Shown in pieces: positions 31,801 to 45,775 of a stretch of 64,000 nucleotides of DNA (the first letter of the stretch is position 1; each line of letters starts with the position of its first letter). A program made the position numbers and the translations under genes. The notes below the pieces were generated by a model. It was given only the letters and a program-made list of their open reading frames with translations. It did no database searches and had not been told where the DNA came from. Origin of the DNA: Chamaea fasciata (lineage: Eukaryota > Chordata > Aves > Passeriformes > Sylviidae); assembly GCA_029207755.1 (NCBI GenBank), contig JARCOQ010000017.1, forward strand, positions 124,001-188,000, written 5' to 3'.

Positions 31801-34330
31801 AACAATTTACTTGCAAAAAAACCAGTCAAATACCTGTTCTCTCCAGTGTTTTGGGGGAACGACTGTTCAGAATAGTCAATCAGGAAAAGAGTTTTCTGGT
31901 TCATTCTGTGTGAGTCTAAAGAACTAAATAAATCTAAATCAAAGGTAGCATTCCTCTGGTTTTGCTTTGTGCACTCGGTTTGTAATTCTGACGCTTTACC
32001 GATTGCCCTATAGAGTATATTAACATTTTAACGCTGCTGGGTTTCTTCATCACATTCTCTGGAGGCTAGTAAGTCACAGAAAAAGATAAACTGTGCTACT
32101 TGCTTTTTGCTGCTGTGTGTGTCTGGGGGGGCAGCAGCTAATATAGTCTGTGTGGAAAAACTTTTTCTAAAACCTTTTAGATATTAGGAGCATACGTGTG
32201 TGCGCGCACATAAACTATCGGTATATGGAAATGCTACACTGTTTTTTTTGAATCTTATGGAAGAATTAGTAAAGGTTCAAAAATTAATTTCTTGTATTAA
32301 TAATGACAACCTTAAAATGGCTTTCTGTTTTTGGCAGCTTACGTCTTAAGGAGATGATTTCAAACAAAAATTTGCAATTTCTTTGCCAGTGACTTGGATA
32401 GGCTTTTCAGACATCTTCCCTCATAATAATTTTTCTTTCCCCATAAAGGCTAGGCTAGAGAAGTTAGGTGGAAATAGGGAATTATGACTTGGTTTGCAGT
32501 TCTTTTTGTGCTCTGTCCATCTTTGCTGCTGCAATGAACTAAAGCAGACATAGCAGCATCTTCTGTTATAGTACTCTCCTGGTTTTATCTCCTATGGCAG
32601 CCTTTTTGATGTTCATAGTAGAGATTTCTGGCTCAATGGGCAGGACATCAGTCAGCATATTGCTTAACGTTCTCAGGCAGTAATTGAAAGAATCCCCTTC
32701 TAATCAGTATTCCGAGTATTTATCTAGTCATGGATTCAAAGGTAGTGCTAATGGCAACAAAAGCAAGAGTACTATTCACTTGATTAAAATAGAACAAGCC
32801 AACATCTCCTGTTAACCTAGAATGTACATTTGATCCCCACCCCCCCCTTAAAAAGAAGGCAGTTTCTCTAATCAGTGCCCAGAAAACTGAGAAAAGAAAA
32901 CATCTTCCCTGGCTGAAGTAGCTTTCAAAGATTCTTGTATTACCGCTGCAGGTTTTCTGTTGAACCCCCTAATCCTTGGTGATGTATATTCGAGGCTGAT
33001 GAATAAGATTTGTAGAGGTGAAATATAGAACTAGTGCTAGCAAACTTGCCGGACTTGTATTGGCTGCGTGGAGACAATAAGCAAATAACAGGGATGATGA
33101 GTGGGATTCAGGAACAAGGGAAAATGAGTGCAAATTTGAGAAAGTTGGAGGAGAGCCATCACTTGATAGGAACAGAATAGCTTGTGTTGTCATCCACTGT
33201 ACTTTCTGTTCAAACGTACCGCTACAAGGTAGCTTTATCAAGTGTTTTGTCTTCTCTTACCCATCTATTTTTCTCTAGCTGAGCCTCAAGTGACCTCTAT
33301 CAAGATTAATACACAGTATGATAATACTCCAGATTGGCCAAGCAATGCTTTTGTTATATGAGCAAATTTTTTTCCTTCGCCCTCATCTTAGCTCTGCTTT
33401 ATAGCACTGAAACTTTTGCTTTGAACTAAAGAGTCTGTCTAGGCAGAAGTGGAAGGTTGATTGAGCAGTATATTTGAGAGAGCTTTTTAAAAAGCTTTTT
33501 AAAACAGTGGAAATTTCCAGGCTTCAATAAATTAAAAAAAAAAAAAAGCTTTTAGGGTCTGGTTTAATAAATGCTTTGCAAGAAGAGAAATATGTAAAGG
33601 AACCGCAGACATTCTGGATGTCAGCCTGAGAAATTTTCCACTGTTTCCTTTAATAACATGCAGGCATGCTTTTATTGCTGGAATTTCAGTTAGGAATCTT
33701 CTTCTGACTGAAACTTCAAACTATTTGGTGAACAAATGCTTGCTGAAAATCAATTGTCAAGAAATGAATTCTCATGTGCAAGACTGTGCATAAACCACTC
33801 TCATGCTGGGTATCAACTACTGATTATCTTACTTCAGTTTCTTGTTTTTCAGTGTGTTAACTGTTCCTATTTCTACGTGATCGCTGCTAGTTGACAGTAC
33901 GTCTTTTCCCGCTTCCAATGGTAATTGTAGACCAACGTTTCCAGTAAGGACTGTATGCTGCTAAGCTAGAAATCTTAATAATCCTATCTTTAATATACAA
34001 AGGAAGAAAGACATTAGGAAACACATCTTTTGTAAAAGAGTTAAAGACTATTTAATGGTTATTTTTAAATTTATTGTAGTTTCAGATACAATGGTGAAAA
34101 TCAAACTGAAGGCATCTACAGGTTCAACCTCGTTTGTCTACCTTAAAGCTCTTTTCTATGTAAGTTGCTCTTGTTTACTAAAAGCTACCTGACCTTTTTC
34201 CAAGGTGTAGAGGACTCTGTACTTGGAATGTGTCTTGTCTTTCTGTCCCTACAGATATTTATTGTTGGCTTGCTCTGTTTTGGGGTAGAGCCTAAAGAAT
34301 CCTTCATACGTTCAGCTGAGGTTTTTTGTT

Positions 34331-34336
34331 GTTGTT

Positions 34337-34368
<32 letters not shown>

Positions 34369-34395
34369 TTGTTGTTGTTGTTGTTTTTTTTTTCT
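34331..34395. repeat. (GTT)n and poly-T tract
   Basis: GTTGTTGTTG runs flank a long T tract, then T(7-9) and CTTAAAT. Probably a microsatellite grown from a poly-T tail of a minus-strand insertion. Confidence 0.9.
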
Positions 34396-35810
34396 TAAAT
34401 GCCGGGGTGGGAGCTAAGCTACTGTATTGTGTAAAAAGTAAGTGACATCAAAACAAATTCTTGTCTTTCTAGTATTAATTGAAAATACAAAACCTGAACC
34501 CTTCAAAGGCATGTTAATGGAATTTTGTCTTTTTGAGACAGTGTAGTACATTTCCACAGCTCTTGAGCCATGTCAGGGCCATTGTGCTTCCTTTTCTGCC
34601 ACCTCTCTTTGTTGGGCTACTTTTTTTTTTTAATAATAATTATATAAAAATTTCAACATCTGAGTTCCTGACTGCTCGTAATCCTTTCTCATGTATTAAG
34701 TTACTGCTAATGAGAATGCTAATGACTAAAGTTAAAAGTAGAGCATGTTGAACTCGACATGAACTTTAATATCTTTTCCAGCTTATGTAGGGATTGTATT
34801 GTGAATTGTATATTAATTGGTTGCTCGCTGATTAAAAGTACTGAAATTACTGCCGTTGCTTTGTATATCCCTTTTGGATATCTTATATTAATGTGTTACC
34901 TTACAAATTTGATGCAAAGTTAAAGCTTGAGATGGGATTTCTAAGTCTTAGTGAGACTTTTTCTTCCTGAAGGCAAAAGTGTATTGCTGAAGACATAAGA
35001 TAACTGAAATGTGTTTATTGTCAAAGCCTAAAACCAAGTTACTTTGTTTATTTGGGCTTCGGATAAAGCTAGGGTGTCAGATGAGATTTTTCACTATAGT
35101 GCTAGATGCTACAGCCTTACAGAAGTTCCAGTGTTCTTTGAGTTTGGTTTTGCATTTATCTTTATTCTGCTAATTGCAGTTCTGCAATTAAACCACTTCT
35201 GCACTGAGCAAAGGCTGAATGCATGAAGATTTGATCAACTTAAAGTAAAAAAACCTCAAATGCTTCTTGTTCTGGTAGTAGCTTCTAGTGCGGTTTGGTT
35301 ACTTCTGATATTTTATTCTCGTCCTCTACAGATGTAGATTTGGTAACTACAGGTAGTAATTCCAGTCAGTGTGGTCACTGAAGAGGAAGCCACAGTGACT
35401 TAAGAAAACTTTCTTTTCGAGGTGACTGGATATATCCCTACCACTTGGTTTAGGAGACTTGTCCTTATTCCAGTGATGCTTTGGTCTTTATTGCTGGTGT
35501 TTTACCTAGGGAAGAGGAGGGTGTGCTATAGCCAATAGATCTTTGTTCAGTTTTCCTCCACCCAGTAAAATAAAAAGCAAATATGAATTAATTCCTCTGT
35601 CAAAATGATAGACCAGTGCTAAGTAGTGTGCAGAAAGTTGAGTATTGCCAGTAAAGAAAAAGGTTAGAAAACTGAAAATACTACATAATTATACAGTCAT
35701 GCTATGCCTGCCTCTTGAATACAAGTATTTCTGGTATATGCAGTATCAAAGAGTATAATGGACTATGTTTCTCTGTATTTTTAATGAGACACAAAATTTC
35801 CAGCATTTCT

Positions 35811-35811
<1 letters not shown>

Positions 35812-35840
<29 letters not shown>
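35812..35840. repeat. Poly-T tract
   Basis: About 29 T followed by GGCCTTACAG, which makes a strong-looking acceptor. The frame after it (MENQPEEKCFLLHSFHLL and onward, to 36076) has no donor or homology that I can see. Confidence 0.9.
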
Positions 35841-35841
<1 letters not shown>

Positions 35842-36136
35842 GGCCTTACAGTACAAGGCAGATCTATACAAAACCACAAGTGTGATGGAAAATCAGCCGG
35901 AAGAAAAGTGTTTTCTTCTCCACTCATTTCACTTACTCTCTTTATTATCAGATGACAGGCTTAAAAATAAAAAAAAAAGGATACTTTCAGATAGTGTAGA
36001 GTTAACTACAGAACTGACTGCCACAGAATATCCAGCAGTTAGGAGACTCATTCCTTTTGAACAAGGAAATTCCTGAACAGTAGATTGTGAAGTTCTAGAG
36101 TGTGTTAAAACCCATTCATATGCTTTCTCTTTTTAG

Positions 36137-36176
36137 GCATTCCTACTGGCTTCTGGTGTAGCGAATACTGTGCTAG
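36137..36176 (+). other. NCOA3: Possible 40-nt untranslated exon of NCOA3
   Basis: The acceptor CTTTCTCTTTTTAG and the donor GTAAGC frame 40 nt (GCATTCCTACTGGCTTCTGG and onward). Both sites are strong and on the NCOA3 strand. There is no homology known to me that supports the exon, so it may be an alternative 5'UTR exon or chance. Confidence 0.3.
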
Positions 36177-39100
36177 GTAAGCTTTCTGTCACGACTACTT
36201 TGTTTTTTCTGCATCAATTCTCATAAACTGTTGATATTTAGGGAATTAAAAAAGGGAGAAAGTAATTAAAAAAATAAAGAGGGGTTTTTTTGATGTTCTA
36301 TGTTAATATGGTATATAGTTTGCTGTCTTCCACTTATACTTGAGGAAGTGCATGGTATGACATGGCTTCGCTATGTATCATGGTATCTAACACTTTCAGG
36401 CTTTTGGGGAATACTTGGACCATTAAAGGATGATCCCCATTAAAGGTGGGATAGAGTGCTAGTATCCTTGTGTGTATGTATCTGCCTTTGGTTTTCTGTT
36501 CTCACTGTCGCTGGTACTTGAGTATTCTTCCCGAAGTAACCGATAATTGTTCTGAGCAAAGTATTCACGTTACTTTGAAAGACTGATGGTAGGAGAGGAT
36601 TTCGTAGCTATATCTGTTATGGGCTCAGTGCAGATATAATGCGAATCACTGTTGGGTATCTTTTGTTTGAGGTTTGGTCATAGCTTCTGGGGTAAACAAT
36701 TTAGCCTTCAATACTCGGTTAGATTGATAGGTCAGCTTCTGTTGATACCTGTTGCTGGAGAGTAGTGAAACTGAAAACTTGTCTGGACATTCTATTCAGT
36801 GGCATTTTGGTCTCAAGAAAGGAAGCACCTCCTTTGGAATAATCTCTTGTTGTAAGTTCAGTCTCTATGCTCTGCAGTTTAGCAGGTGCCCTGAAATAGA
36901 GTTCAGGTGAGCTGGCTTGGTTAGAATAAGGTAGGATTAAAGTAGAATGAAGTAAATGAAAGGAGACAGTTGAAAGCAAACCTTTGGAGAACGATCTCTT
37001 CAAAGGACAGAAGAATTCCTGTTTTTTTTCAGATGTCGTGCTCATCAAAACATTACTGTTCCTAAGCCATGTTTTGCAGACAGATGACACACTGAGCTAA
37101 ATAGTATGAGGTGAAGACAAATAACTTTTGACCCTGACTGGATGCAGTCACTTGTCTGAGCATATTGTCTGCCATAAAAAAAAAGCTCACATCAATTTTA
37201 TTTTTCAAGAGGATTAATGATATCAGGCTTTAGTTTTGTATGCTCTTTTCATGTGTTCCCTCCATGGTATGCTGTGATTATCCTGTTATTGTTTGTACAT
37301 TTATAGGCTTCATCTGTGCGAGAATCTAACAAGTTTTTGTACTGATGAAAGCTCAGGGGTAGATAAGGCTTTGTAGCTTTTTGAACTTTCAGTGGACTGT
37401 TAGGTACTCTAAAAATTACTTACTGGACCTTGAAAAGAGAAGCTATTCTATGCCCAGAGAGACAATTATTAGTAACTTTCCTCCTAACAATTTTGACAGG
37501 GCCCAAGAACATAAACTTCTGACTGCAGTGTACCTAAACGTAACTTCCCACGCTGTGTGGGATGTACTGTAGCAGAGAGTCATTCACTGGATGAATGAGG
37601 CTTGGCATTTACCGATAAGAAAACACATTGTATCGATCACGCTTCACAGCCCATCTTCTCCAGTTGCATGACGTAAATGCATGACCATGTGCTCCTCAGT
37701 TAGTTACTATGTTATATTTGTTTATCAGATGCTAATATGACAACTTTTCAGCGCAGAGATCTGGCTGAATACTAACTTTAAAGATCAAACCGTGTCTCTT
37801 CAGCTCAGGGCTTTGTTGAATGTTAGATACGATTCAGTCGGCCTACTTGTATGGGAACTAAAGAAAAAAAATGCATTTAAGGAAAAAGTAATAATAAAAA
37901 ATGTACAGCTCTGTCCTGACATTTCCACCAGTGCACTATAGAAGAATATGTAAAATTTGCTTCCTGGTGATGTGAAACTGTACAACTGCTTAGCCATTTA
38001 TCTATAAGCAAGGAAGGAACTGGATCTGAAGACATTATAAATACTTTTGGCACTTGAAGAGGGACGATATCGTCCCATCTGGTTTTGGTAGTCATTGACC
38101 TCTCGTACTAACTTCCAGAATGGCCGCTAATCTTGCTAAAATTACTTAGAATTTTTATGCTAATGTCGATAGTGTCATTTTGGAGAGCTCTGCAGATAAA
38201 CATTAGTGTTTGAGAAGGGGCATTTGTATAAAAACTTTCATGAATAAGACTGATTTTCTGCCTGCTTGAGGAATCCTTGGGAGCTTAATGTGAGATTTGT
38301 TGAAAAATGGCTTTTTAATGAAAGTGAAGATTTGCTTTCATTCAGGATTCACTGCTTCTTTCACGGAATATTAGAAAAACTAGAAGCATAAGGTTTTTAT
38401 GCAATGGAACTTCCTTGTAAAGAATAGAAAAATTTGGACCAAAAAAAAAATCCAGAGGGCACTGAGAACCTTATTCAAAAGCATGCCTTTTTTTCTCATA
38501 AATAGGAGGGAAAAAAGATCCTTGACGGTAGGAATGAATGTTGTAGTTAGGATTACATACTTTGTGTCCAATAAAGATGGGACTGTTCATGTATGTATGC
38601 AAAATCTAAAGCGTACATGATATTAATAAAACATATCTCTCAAATCAGAACCAAAAAGAATGTGGTAATGTATCTTAAAATTAAACAAAGTAGGATCAAT
38701 TGTAATGTTACTTTCCTGTCTTAGTGGCCCATTTTTACAATGCTTTACCTCAGTATCTTATGTACTACATCCCAGTTTATCTCTGTAGTAGTAGTAGTAC
38801 ATAATACTCTGTAGTACATAATTCCCTGATGACAATGTCTTACTGAAACTCATAGCGTAATTGTACTAGCATCAATCCAAACACCGTGAGCGAAGTTAGT
38901 GCTGGTCGGTCAAAGTTTTGTTCAGTCAAGTATTAAAAGCCTCTCAGGATAGGGATTCCATAGGCTATCTGAAAGCGGTTCCTGTGTTCAGTCGCTATTT
39001 ATAAACTGAAATTTAAGTTGTTGCAGGTAGTAAAGCTTGCCCTTTTCTTGTAGGCTTTAGAGGAGACTCTGTGCCTCTCCAGTCTCTGATACCTCTCTGG

Positions 39101-42100
39101 GTGACAGAACTCTGTTTTATGTAGCAGTGAGCAAAGATACCAACCTTTGGCCTTTTCCTTTTTATTATTCTACCTTGCTTAATTTTTAAATAATTGAGCC
39201 CTTAAATTTAAGATTTTATTTGACCAGAAACATGCGCAATACCACTACAGCTTTGTTTTGAGCAGTAAATTGTAGCGGGTGCTCTCTGATAACCTGACAG
39301 TATTGTGGAAAGATTAATTAACCTGATTTGGGGGGGATTCTCTTCTGTCCTTATTTTGCGATTTCACTCAAGGTACTCTACTGAGCTCTGTTCACTATGA
39401 ATGAAATATGGTAAATAATATGAAAAAGAGGAAGGGGGATCCTAATTAATGGTGTGCTCAAATCTGTTGGTATAACATAGGTAGACAACTGATTTTGCTT
39501 CAAATATTGAATGGTAAGCATTTTTGTTGAACTAAATGAATACCTCCTGCAGCCAAACGTAGTGTACCTGCATATACTCAGACTTAATCAGATTTTAATT
39601 ACGGCATTGAGCTTGAAACATTTCCATATTTCAAGGACAAATCGGAGTTTAGAAATGTCACCTTTGTATTAAGTATCTGTACTTATTCCTTTCAATTAAA
39701 AAAAAGTTATATGTCAGCACTTATGCTATGCATGGAAAATTTGAACTATTTTGATTTCCTTTCTTCAGTAGCTTATTTTGATTTTAGTAGTTTCTGGTCT
39801 TGTACTCTCAAATCTGAGAGTCTAGTTATGCCAAAACTCATTAACTTCATTAACAGGCCTTTAAATATTATTAGATCAGCAAATACCAAGATCTAATCTT
39901 AAAAACAAAGAGGATGTGTGTTTTTCAGTAAATTTAAAAAAGAATCTATTTTAATTGCACAATGGAGAAGATACTAAGTAGGATTCTCAAAAGCATACTT
40001 AAGACGCTAGGCATTTAACTCTCCTTAAAGCCAGTTTTTGTGAGTCTGTGTAGACTCACACAATATGAAACCCTGTAATGGATAGATGCCTTCCCCCTTA
40101 CTCTCTCCCCACAGCACTCAAAACACCTTTTCAGAATATGAATCTACATTTTTTTAAAAGTATAACATTTCCAGTGTAAAATAATATATTTACTGACATT
40201 AACGCTATAACTTAGTTCCTGTGTACACACGTGAATAAATGTTCGTAAGTACTGCATCTGCTGACTATCAAAATGTGCCAAAGGCAAGGCAGTGTGATTT
40301 ATGGAGTATATTTCTTTCATGCTTATGGGCCCACCCTTACTGATGGGTGTAAATATATTCCAACAGTTAAATGGGTGCTTTAAATGTCAGTTGTTCTTAA
40401 TCAGAAGTTGTGATCTGTCGTAATCAAGCCAGTATGTAGCAGTGTTGTTTACTCTCCACTGGAAAAAACCTCTGTGTCCTGGTCTGAATGTCCCTGGAAC
40501 TCTCCAAGTACCCATGCTGGGCAAAGGCCAAGTTAAGATACAGATCCTCGACAGACTTCAGATCTCCATTTATAAGACGATTACCTGTTACTGTGTAGTA
40601 GATTGGAAGTGATTGCCGTGTTACTACGTATGAGCCTTTGTGTGGGACTGGCCCCCATCAGTTCACAGAAAAGACTACTATAGCCTTATTTGCCTGTTGC
40701 ATCATCTGTACAGTGCACTGTTTCAGGAATCTGCTTAGATTAAGAATGTGCAACAAGGATTAAAGAAGTGTTGAGTGGTGGAACTGACAATACTAGATGA
40801 AGTTTTTTGAATGACTTCACATCTTTAGTATTTTCAGTGTAAGTTCTTGGATATCTTTAAAAAAGCCTTTGGAAAAAATAGTATAATTTGCCATAAGGCA
40901 ATTTCTACTCTGTTTGCCAGTAAGATACTCATCGAGCAGGGTGCCGCCTTGGTCACTAAACTGAGTGCGCCTTCTTACATGGGTTACTCGCTGGAGGGGC
41001 AGGAAGTGGGGTTTTAGCACTGTTGGCTGCAACCTCCAGCTGCCATTTCAAATGAAATCTTGAATTAGGAGGGAGGTAAGGGTGGCCTTTGCTAAGCCCT
41101 TGATCCTGCTGCTGCCTCATGCTTTGTGGATGCTGTATATGGGTGTGGCACTATAACCTTGAAAAATGTCCCTGTTCACTAGCTGCTGTGCTGCCGGGCA
41201 CTTTAACTGCTTTGTAGCTTGCATGTTTATAGAGAAAAGTTGTTCTTGGTCTTGGTAATATAGTGATAAAGCATGTTTTGTTCTGTCAGCATGGAGGAGC
41301 TGTGCAGCAACAAAGCTAACTTGGTTAGATAAAATACTTGAGGATCTTGGCCACTGGTTTAAAACAAAACTGAGCATGTTCGAGTATTTTAAATAAGGCA
41401 CTTACCAGCTATACAGATATCTTCATTGAAGCAGCGAGATAAAGTTCAGTTTGTTTAGACATTCGACCAGTTTCTCTTCCAAAGCTTTAACTTCTTGGAC
41501 CGATTAAAAGGTTACACTTTGTTCCACAGAATTCTCCGCTCATTTTTTAAATGTCTGAACCAAAAAGTAGTTCTGAGATGTACGTCAGAGACAGGCATTA
41601 AAGAATTAAAACGGGCTGCTGTGATGGCACATGTTAGGCATCCTTAAGCACAGATGGAGTTGTGCCTGCACAGGCGCTGATATGCTGTAGTTTATTTTTC
41701 TATTTTAGGCAAAGATGCCCACCCAAAACTAGCAAGGTTCCTTTCTTTTTACTGCACCAGTTTGTCAAATTTAACTTTCATTTGGTAGATCATCGTAATT
41801 TCAGCCTGATATGAAACATCCGTTGCAATTCTGGGTTTCTCAAGGCTGTTTTATTAAAGATGAAGTATATTAAGTTGAGGATGAGTGTGTGTATGTCTGT
41901 GTGTCCCCAGATGTCCTTGTGGAAATGTCTGTTGATGTATGGTTTTAAATGCACTTCAGCAATAGACTCCTTCCACCCTCTTGCCAATGTGGTGCTCCAA
42001 ATTGTAGAAAAAGCAAAGTTAATACTATTTCTGTTTGGTAGGGTCTTTTTTACAGGACCTGTTATTTTTAACAAGGAAGGGAAAATGACATTCGATTGGC

Positions 42101-45099
42101 CTCATGCATAATGCAAATGTGGCACATTTTAAAAACAACTTACTTTAAAATTTCTTTACAGGGCTTAAAATATCTTTACACATTACAGGTGAACATGGCT
42201 TACTTGTAATTGTTTTTGTACGCTAGGTACAGTCTTCAGAAACTGGAAAAACGCATGCTGTAGATTTCTGTAAAGAGCTTGCATGGTTTCCCAAAATGTG
42301 TTTTTCCTAAATGACTTCAGAATAGGACACTGTGAATTGCATGGAGCCTCACAGTCTCACTGAGACTGAGACATGCTGTTAATTTAAGGGCAGTCTTACT
42401 AGCTTTGTGAACTGCATGATAAAACATACATAGTTAAAAACAAAATTGAGAAAATTGCATACAGTTTAGTAAAGCCTCCTCGGAATTATTTTTTATAGGC
42501 TTGCCGGTGCATCATTGTGAATCTTGTTTGCTTGGAACATTTATTGTAGACTCAGACTTTAGTTTTTGGGTTACTTATGTAGTGATGTAGTAAAACGTTC
42601 CAAATTTTACTCAACTTTTGTAATTGGTGTATTTTTGGAGACAGTGCTAGCAATTGCCAGTATTGTCTTCCCATCCCCCAGCTTCTGAGTCTAGTTTGCT
42701 TGCAGCTGCAGTTGTAGGCATCTTTCTTTCAGGAAGTGACCTTGACTTGTATTAATCAAATTCAGAAAACACAGAAAAGCTTCTTGGTAACATGCTGACT
42801 TGATATAAAGTTTTATAGTATCCACTTTCTTGTAAAATGAGGCCATCTTGCAAAAAAAGAATTCATTTATGATATCTTACTGTAAAAGAATTTCTCTAAA
42901 GTGACACGATATTCAGAGAAGGCAAAACAACAAAATTGAGCTGCACTTTTTACTGAGAGGAATGTATTGAGGGCTTTTTATAAAAGTAATTAAGTCTTAA
43001 ATTGGTATTGGCAAAACTGCATCCTAATCTAGGTAAGCTGTGAAAATACAACATTATTTGATAGCATTTTCTGTGGTGTCTCTCCATATTTGAACTACAT
43101 TAGGAAAGCTTGGTAGTAGGGCATGAACTCAATCAGCTAAGATCTTATGATGTCTTCAACTTTCTGACTTTATGTGCTTTAATCACTTCCTGCGTCTTTT
43201 GTTAGCAGCTCTCAAGGCCTTAAACTTAACCTCCATAGTAGCTGCATTAAGCTGCTGCAGTGCCTATTTGCGTAGATTGGGAAAGGAATCTACCTGTGTC
43301 CGTTCAAGAAATCACTGTTTGTCCTTGCCCATCAGCTGGAAATTGGTTTTCTTTGGCTGCTCTGGAGTAGCTGTCTATTCCTGAAGCAGGTTTTAAAAAG
43401 CTTTGCATGATCATCTGATTGCCTAAAACTATTTTGTGAATTGAGTTGCAAAAGTATGAGTTACATAAGTTTGATTGGCAATGTTTTCAGCTGGCATAGC
43501 TGTTTTGTAAGAATCTTTATCCTTTTCCTGGACATGTAGAGAGGTCAGAGACCAGAGTATCTTTCATCGTTACGAAGTGCACTGAAAGTGCACTTTACCA
43601 TTCTGAGTAAGATAATTTACTGATTTTTTTTTAAACTGGATGTTGATGGAAAATTAGTAATAGCTGCCAGCTGACTAATGTTTTTTCCCCCCTTAGGTTG
43701 TCATGTGCATTAGCTTGAACAATCTACCTTGGCTTCAGGGTTTGGAAAACTGAGTTGTATTTTCACCGGCATCCTTACTATAAACCTTTTCTGTATGTTG
43801 ATGGCACATTTACTCATTTTACCTCTTCACAATGTATTCAATTTCTTGTCATCCTTTCTGCACTGTGCTGGAGATCAGACTGCTAACATACATGTCTCCG
43901 AATGTTTCCCAATTTGACTGCCTCCTGCTTTGGAGTTGTTAGTTCCATGTGCTTTACTCTGCAAATGTATGCAATGGCTTTCCATTCTATTTGGTATCAC
44001 ATCAGAGCCGGTAAAATCTCTAAGTAAGCCTGCCCCTTTCTGCTGTGTTGAATCATACTCTTAGGTTACGATGCTAAAGAATTTGCCTGAACTACATGCT
44101 TTACATACTTCCCTTTATGCTGTCTTGTATTATAGTGTATTATATCAGTCCATTGCTGCACTGAATTGAGAACTCTATCCACATCTTCACAAAAGCTTTA
44201 GTCCTCTTTCCTTGCAAGACCAATAAAGGGGTGATAAATGTTCTCCTTGCTTAATTGCAGTTGGACGTTGACTTTTTTCAAGTTCAAATGTATGCCAAAC
44301 CACAATCATACGGTGTCATTCAGATTTGCTGTCATCGAGTTTTTCACTAATCTCCCAGAGAAAAACCTGGTGGCAGCATAGATTTTGGGGTACCTCACCG
44401 TGGACTGATTAACCTCGGTCTGTAGTTCCTGAGGTGAAAACTGCATTGTTAGCAATGATACAGTGCGACAAGAAGCCTGTTCTGTGTTTGTGCTCTAGTT
44501 TTGTAATAACATGAGTGATGAGGCATCTTTTCTTTTTTAGTGCTAAACCAAGACAATCTATAACAAATCTCATGGCCAGAGCATTTTTTACTTTTTTTTT
44601 GGTGAAGTTTTTTGTTTTCTTTGGCTTTTGTTTGCTTTCCTTTGCAAGACTCCGAAGACCTGAGGATTTTTGTAGCCAAGAGCCATGAATTCAATGTCTA
44701 TCCTTCATGGAGCAGATGATGCCCTGTTTTGTAGTCAGCATCTAGAAGCAGGCTTTTATTACTGACACTGTGAAGACTGGGCAGCAGTACTTCTTGGGCT
44801 GCCCAGCCTTATGCCACAGCACCGCGGGTTCCTCGTTTGACGCGAAGCAAAGTAAATTACTGCAGGTCTGGACCTCGCATTCAGAATCTTTGCTGACAGT
44901 TTTGTGTTGGTGCCTCTCCCTCCCCTTTCTCAAGGTCGTTCCTGTGTGCCAGCACAAACTGGCATACTCATAGCTGTAACACCTCCAGAGTTCAGTGATC
45001 CTTTGATAATGCCTAATACCACTTCTAGTCCTTCGTTTACTGCCATGGTTTTCCGCTGAAGCGGGGGAAAGGGGCCCTCCTTCTGCAAGTCTCGACTTC

Positions 45100-45350
45100 T
45101 GACTCGCTGCCATGCTGCTTCCGACGGACTCCCCTTTCCTTTTGTTTCCATGCTGAAAGCAGTGCTGATTCCGGAGGAGGCTGCTGGGCGTTCTCGGCGT
45201 TCTGCTGCTCGTTCGAGGGGAGGGGGAAAGGGAGGAGAGGCCCTTCTCCCTTACTGTCCGCTCCCTGGCGAGGCCGGGCCGGGCCGCAAGGAGTTAAGGG
45301 CCGCTGCCGCCCGCGGTTCTGTCTGGAGCCACCGCACGCTCATTGGTTGC
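45100..45350. promoter_or_regulatory. CpG-rich block inside NCOA3 intron, possible alternative promoter
   Basis: The only CG-rich patch in the 28-kb intron, with GAGGCCGGGCCGGGCCGC, GCCGCTGCCGCCCGCGG and a reverse CCAAT box (CATTGGTTG, 45340-45348). Open frames leave it on both strands: plus 45150-45377, and minus 44742-45113 starting MAASQKSRLAEGG. Neither resembles a known family. Intragenic islands often mark alternative or antisense start sites. Confidence 0.5.
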
Positions 45351-45682
45351 AAAAAGGTGAAATTGAAACCACGGTAAACTTTTGACCCTGTAGCAGTTCT
45401 TGTGGAACGCCTTCCCCTTGCCAAGAGCAGAGGGCTTCTTTCCCCCCACCCCCCTCCCCCTTTTCCTGTATTTTTTTCGCTGTGATCGTGCTATGCTGCA
45501 TGCAGCCTCCCCGAGGGAGGAGGAGGAGGACGAGAACAAGGGAGTAGTTTGCTTGTGTGCCGCTAACGTCAAAGCTGGAATTTGCCTTCGCGGCTAGTAC
45601 CAGCTATCTTCTAAAAGTCCCATCGCTAAACAAGTAGGAATCCATTTTTTCAGTTGACAACATGTTTCCGTATGGTTGAAGG

Positions 45683-45775
45683 AAAAAAAAAAAACAACAA
45701 CAAAAACACGCACCCCCCCCCCTACCCCCAAAACACACCACAAAAACAAACCAAAAAAACAAACCAAAAAAACCC
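45683..45775. repeat. A/C-rich low-complexity tract
   Basis: Runs of A and C only (AACAACAACAAAAACACGCA, a run of C, then repeated CAAACCAAAAAAA). The minus-strand open frames here, rich in F, V and G, are artefacts. Confidence 0.9.

Noticed and set aside
35765..36076. Frame of 103 codons after a poly-T tract with an acceptor-like end
   Set aside because: No donor, no homology, and the acceptor is produced by the poly-T run.
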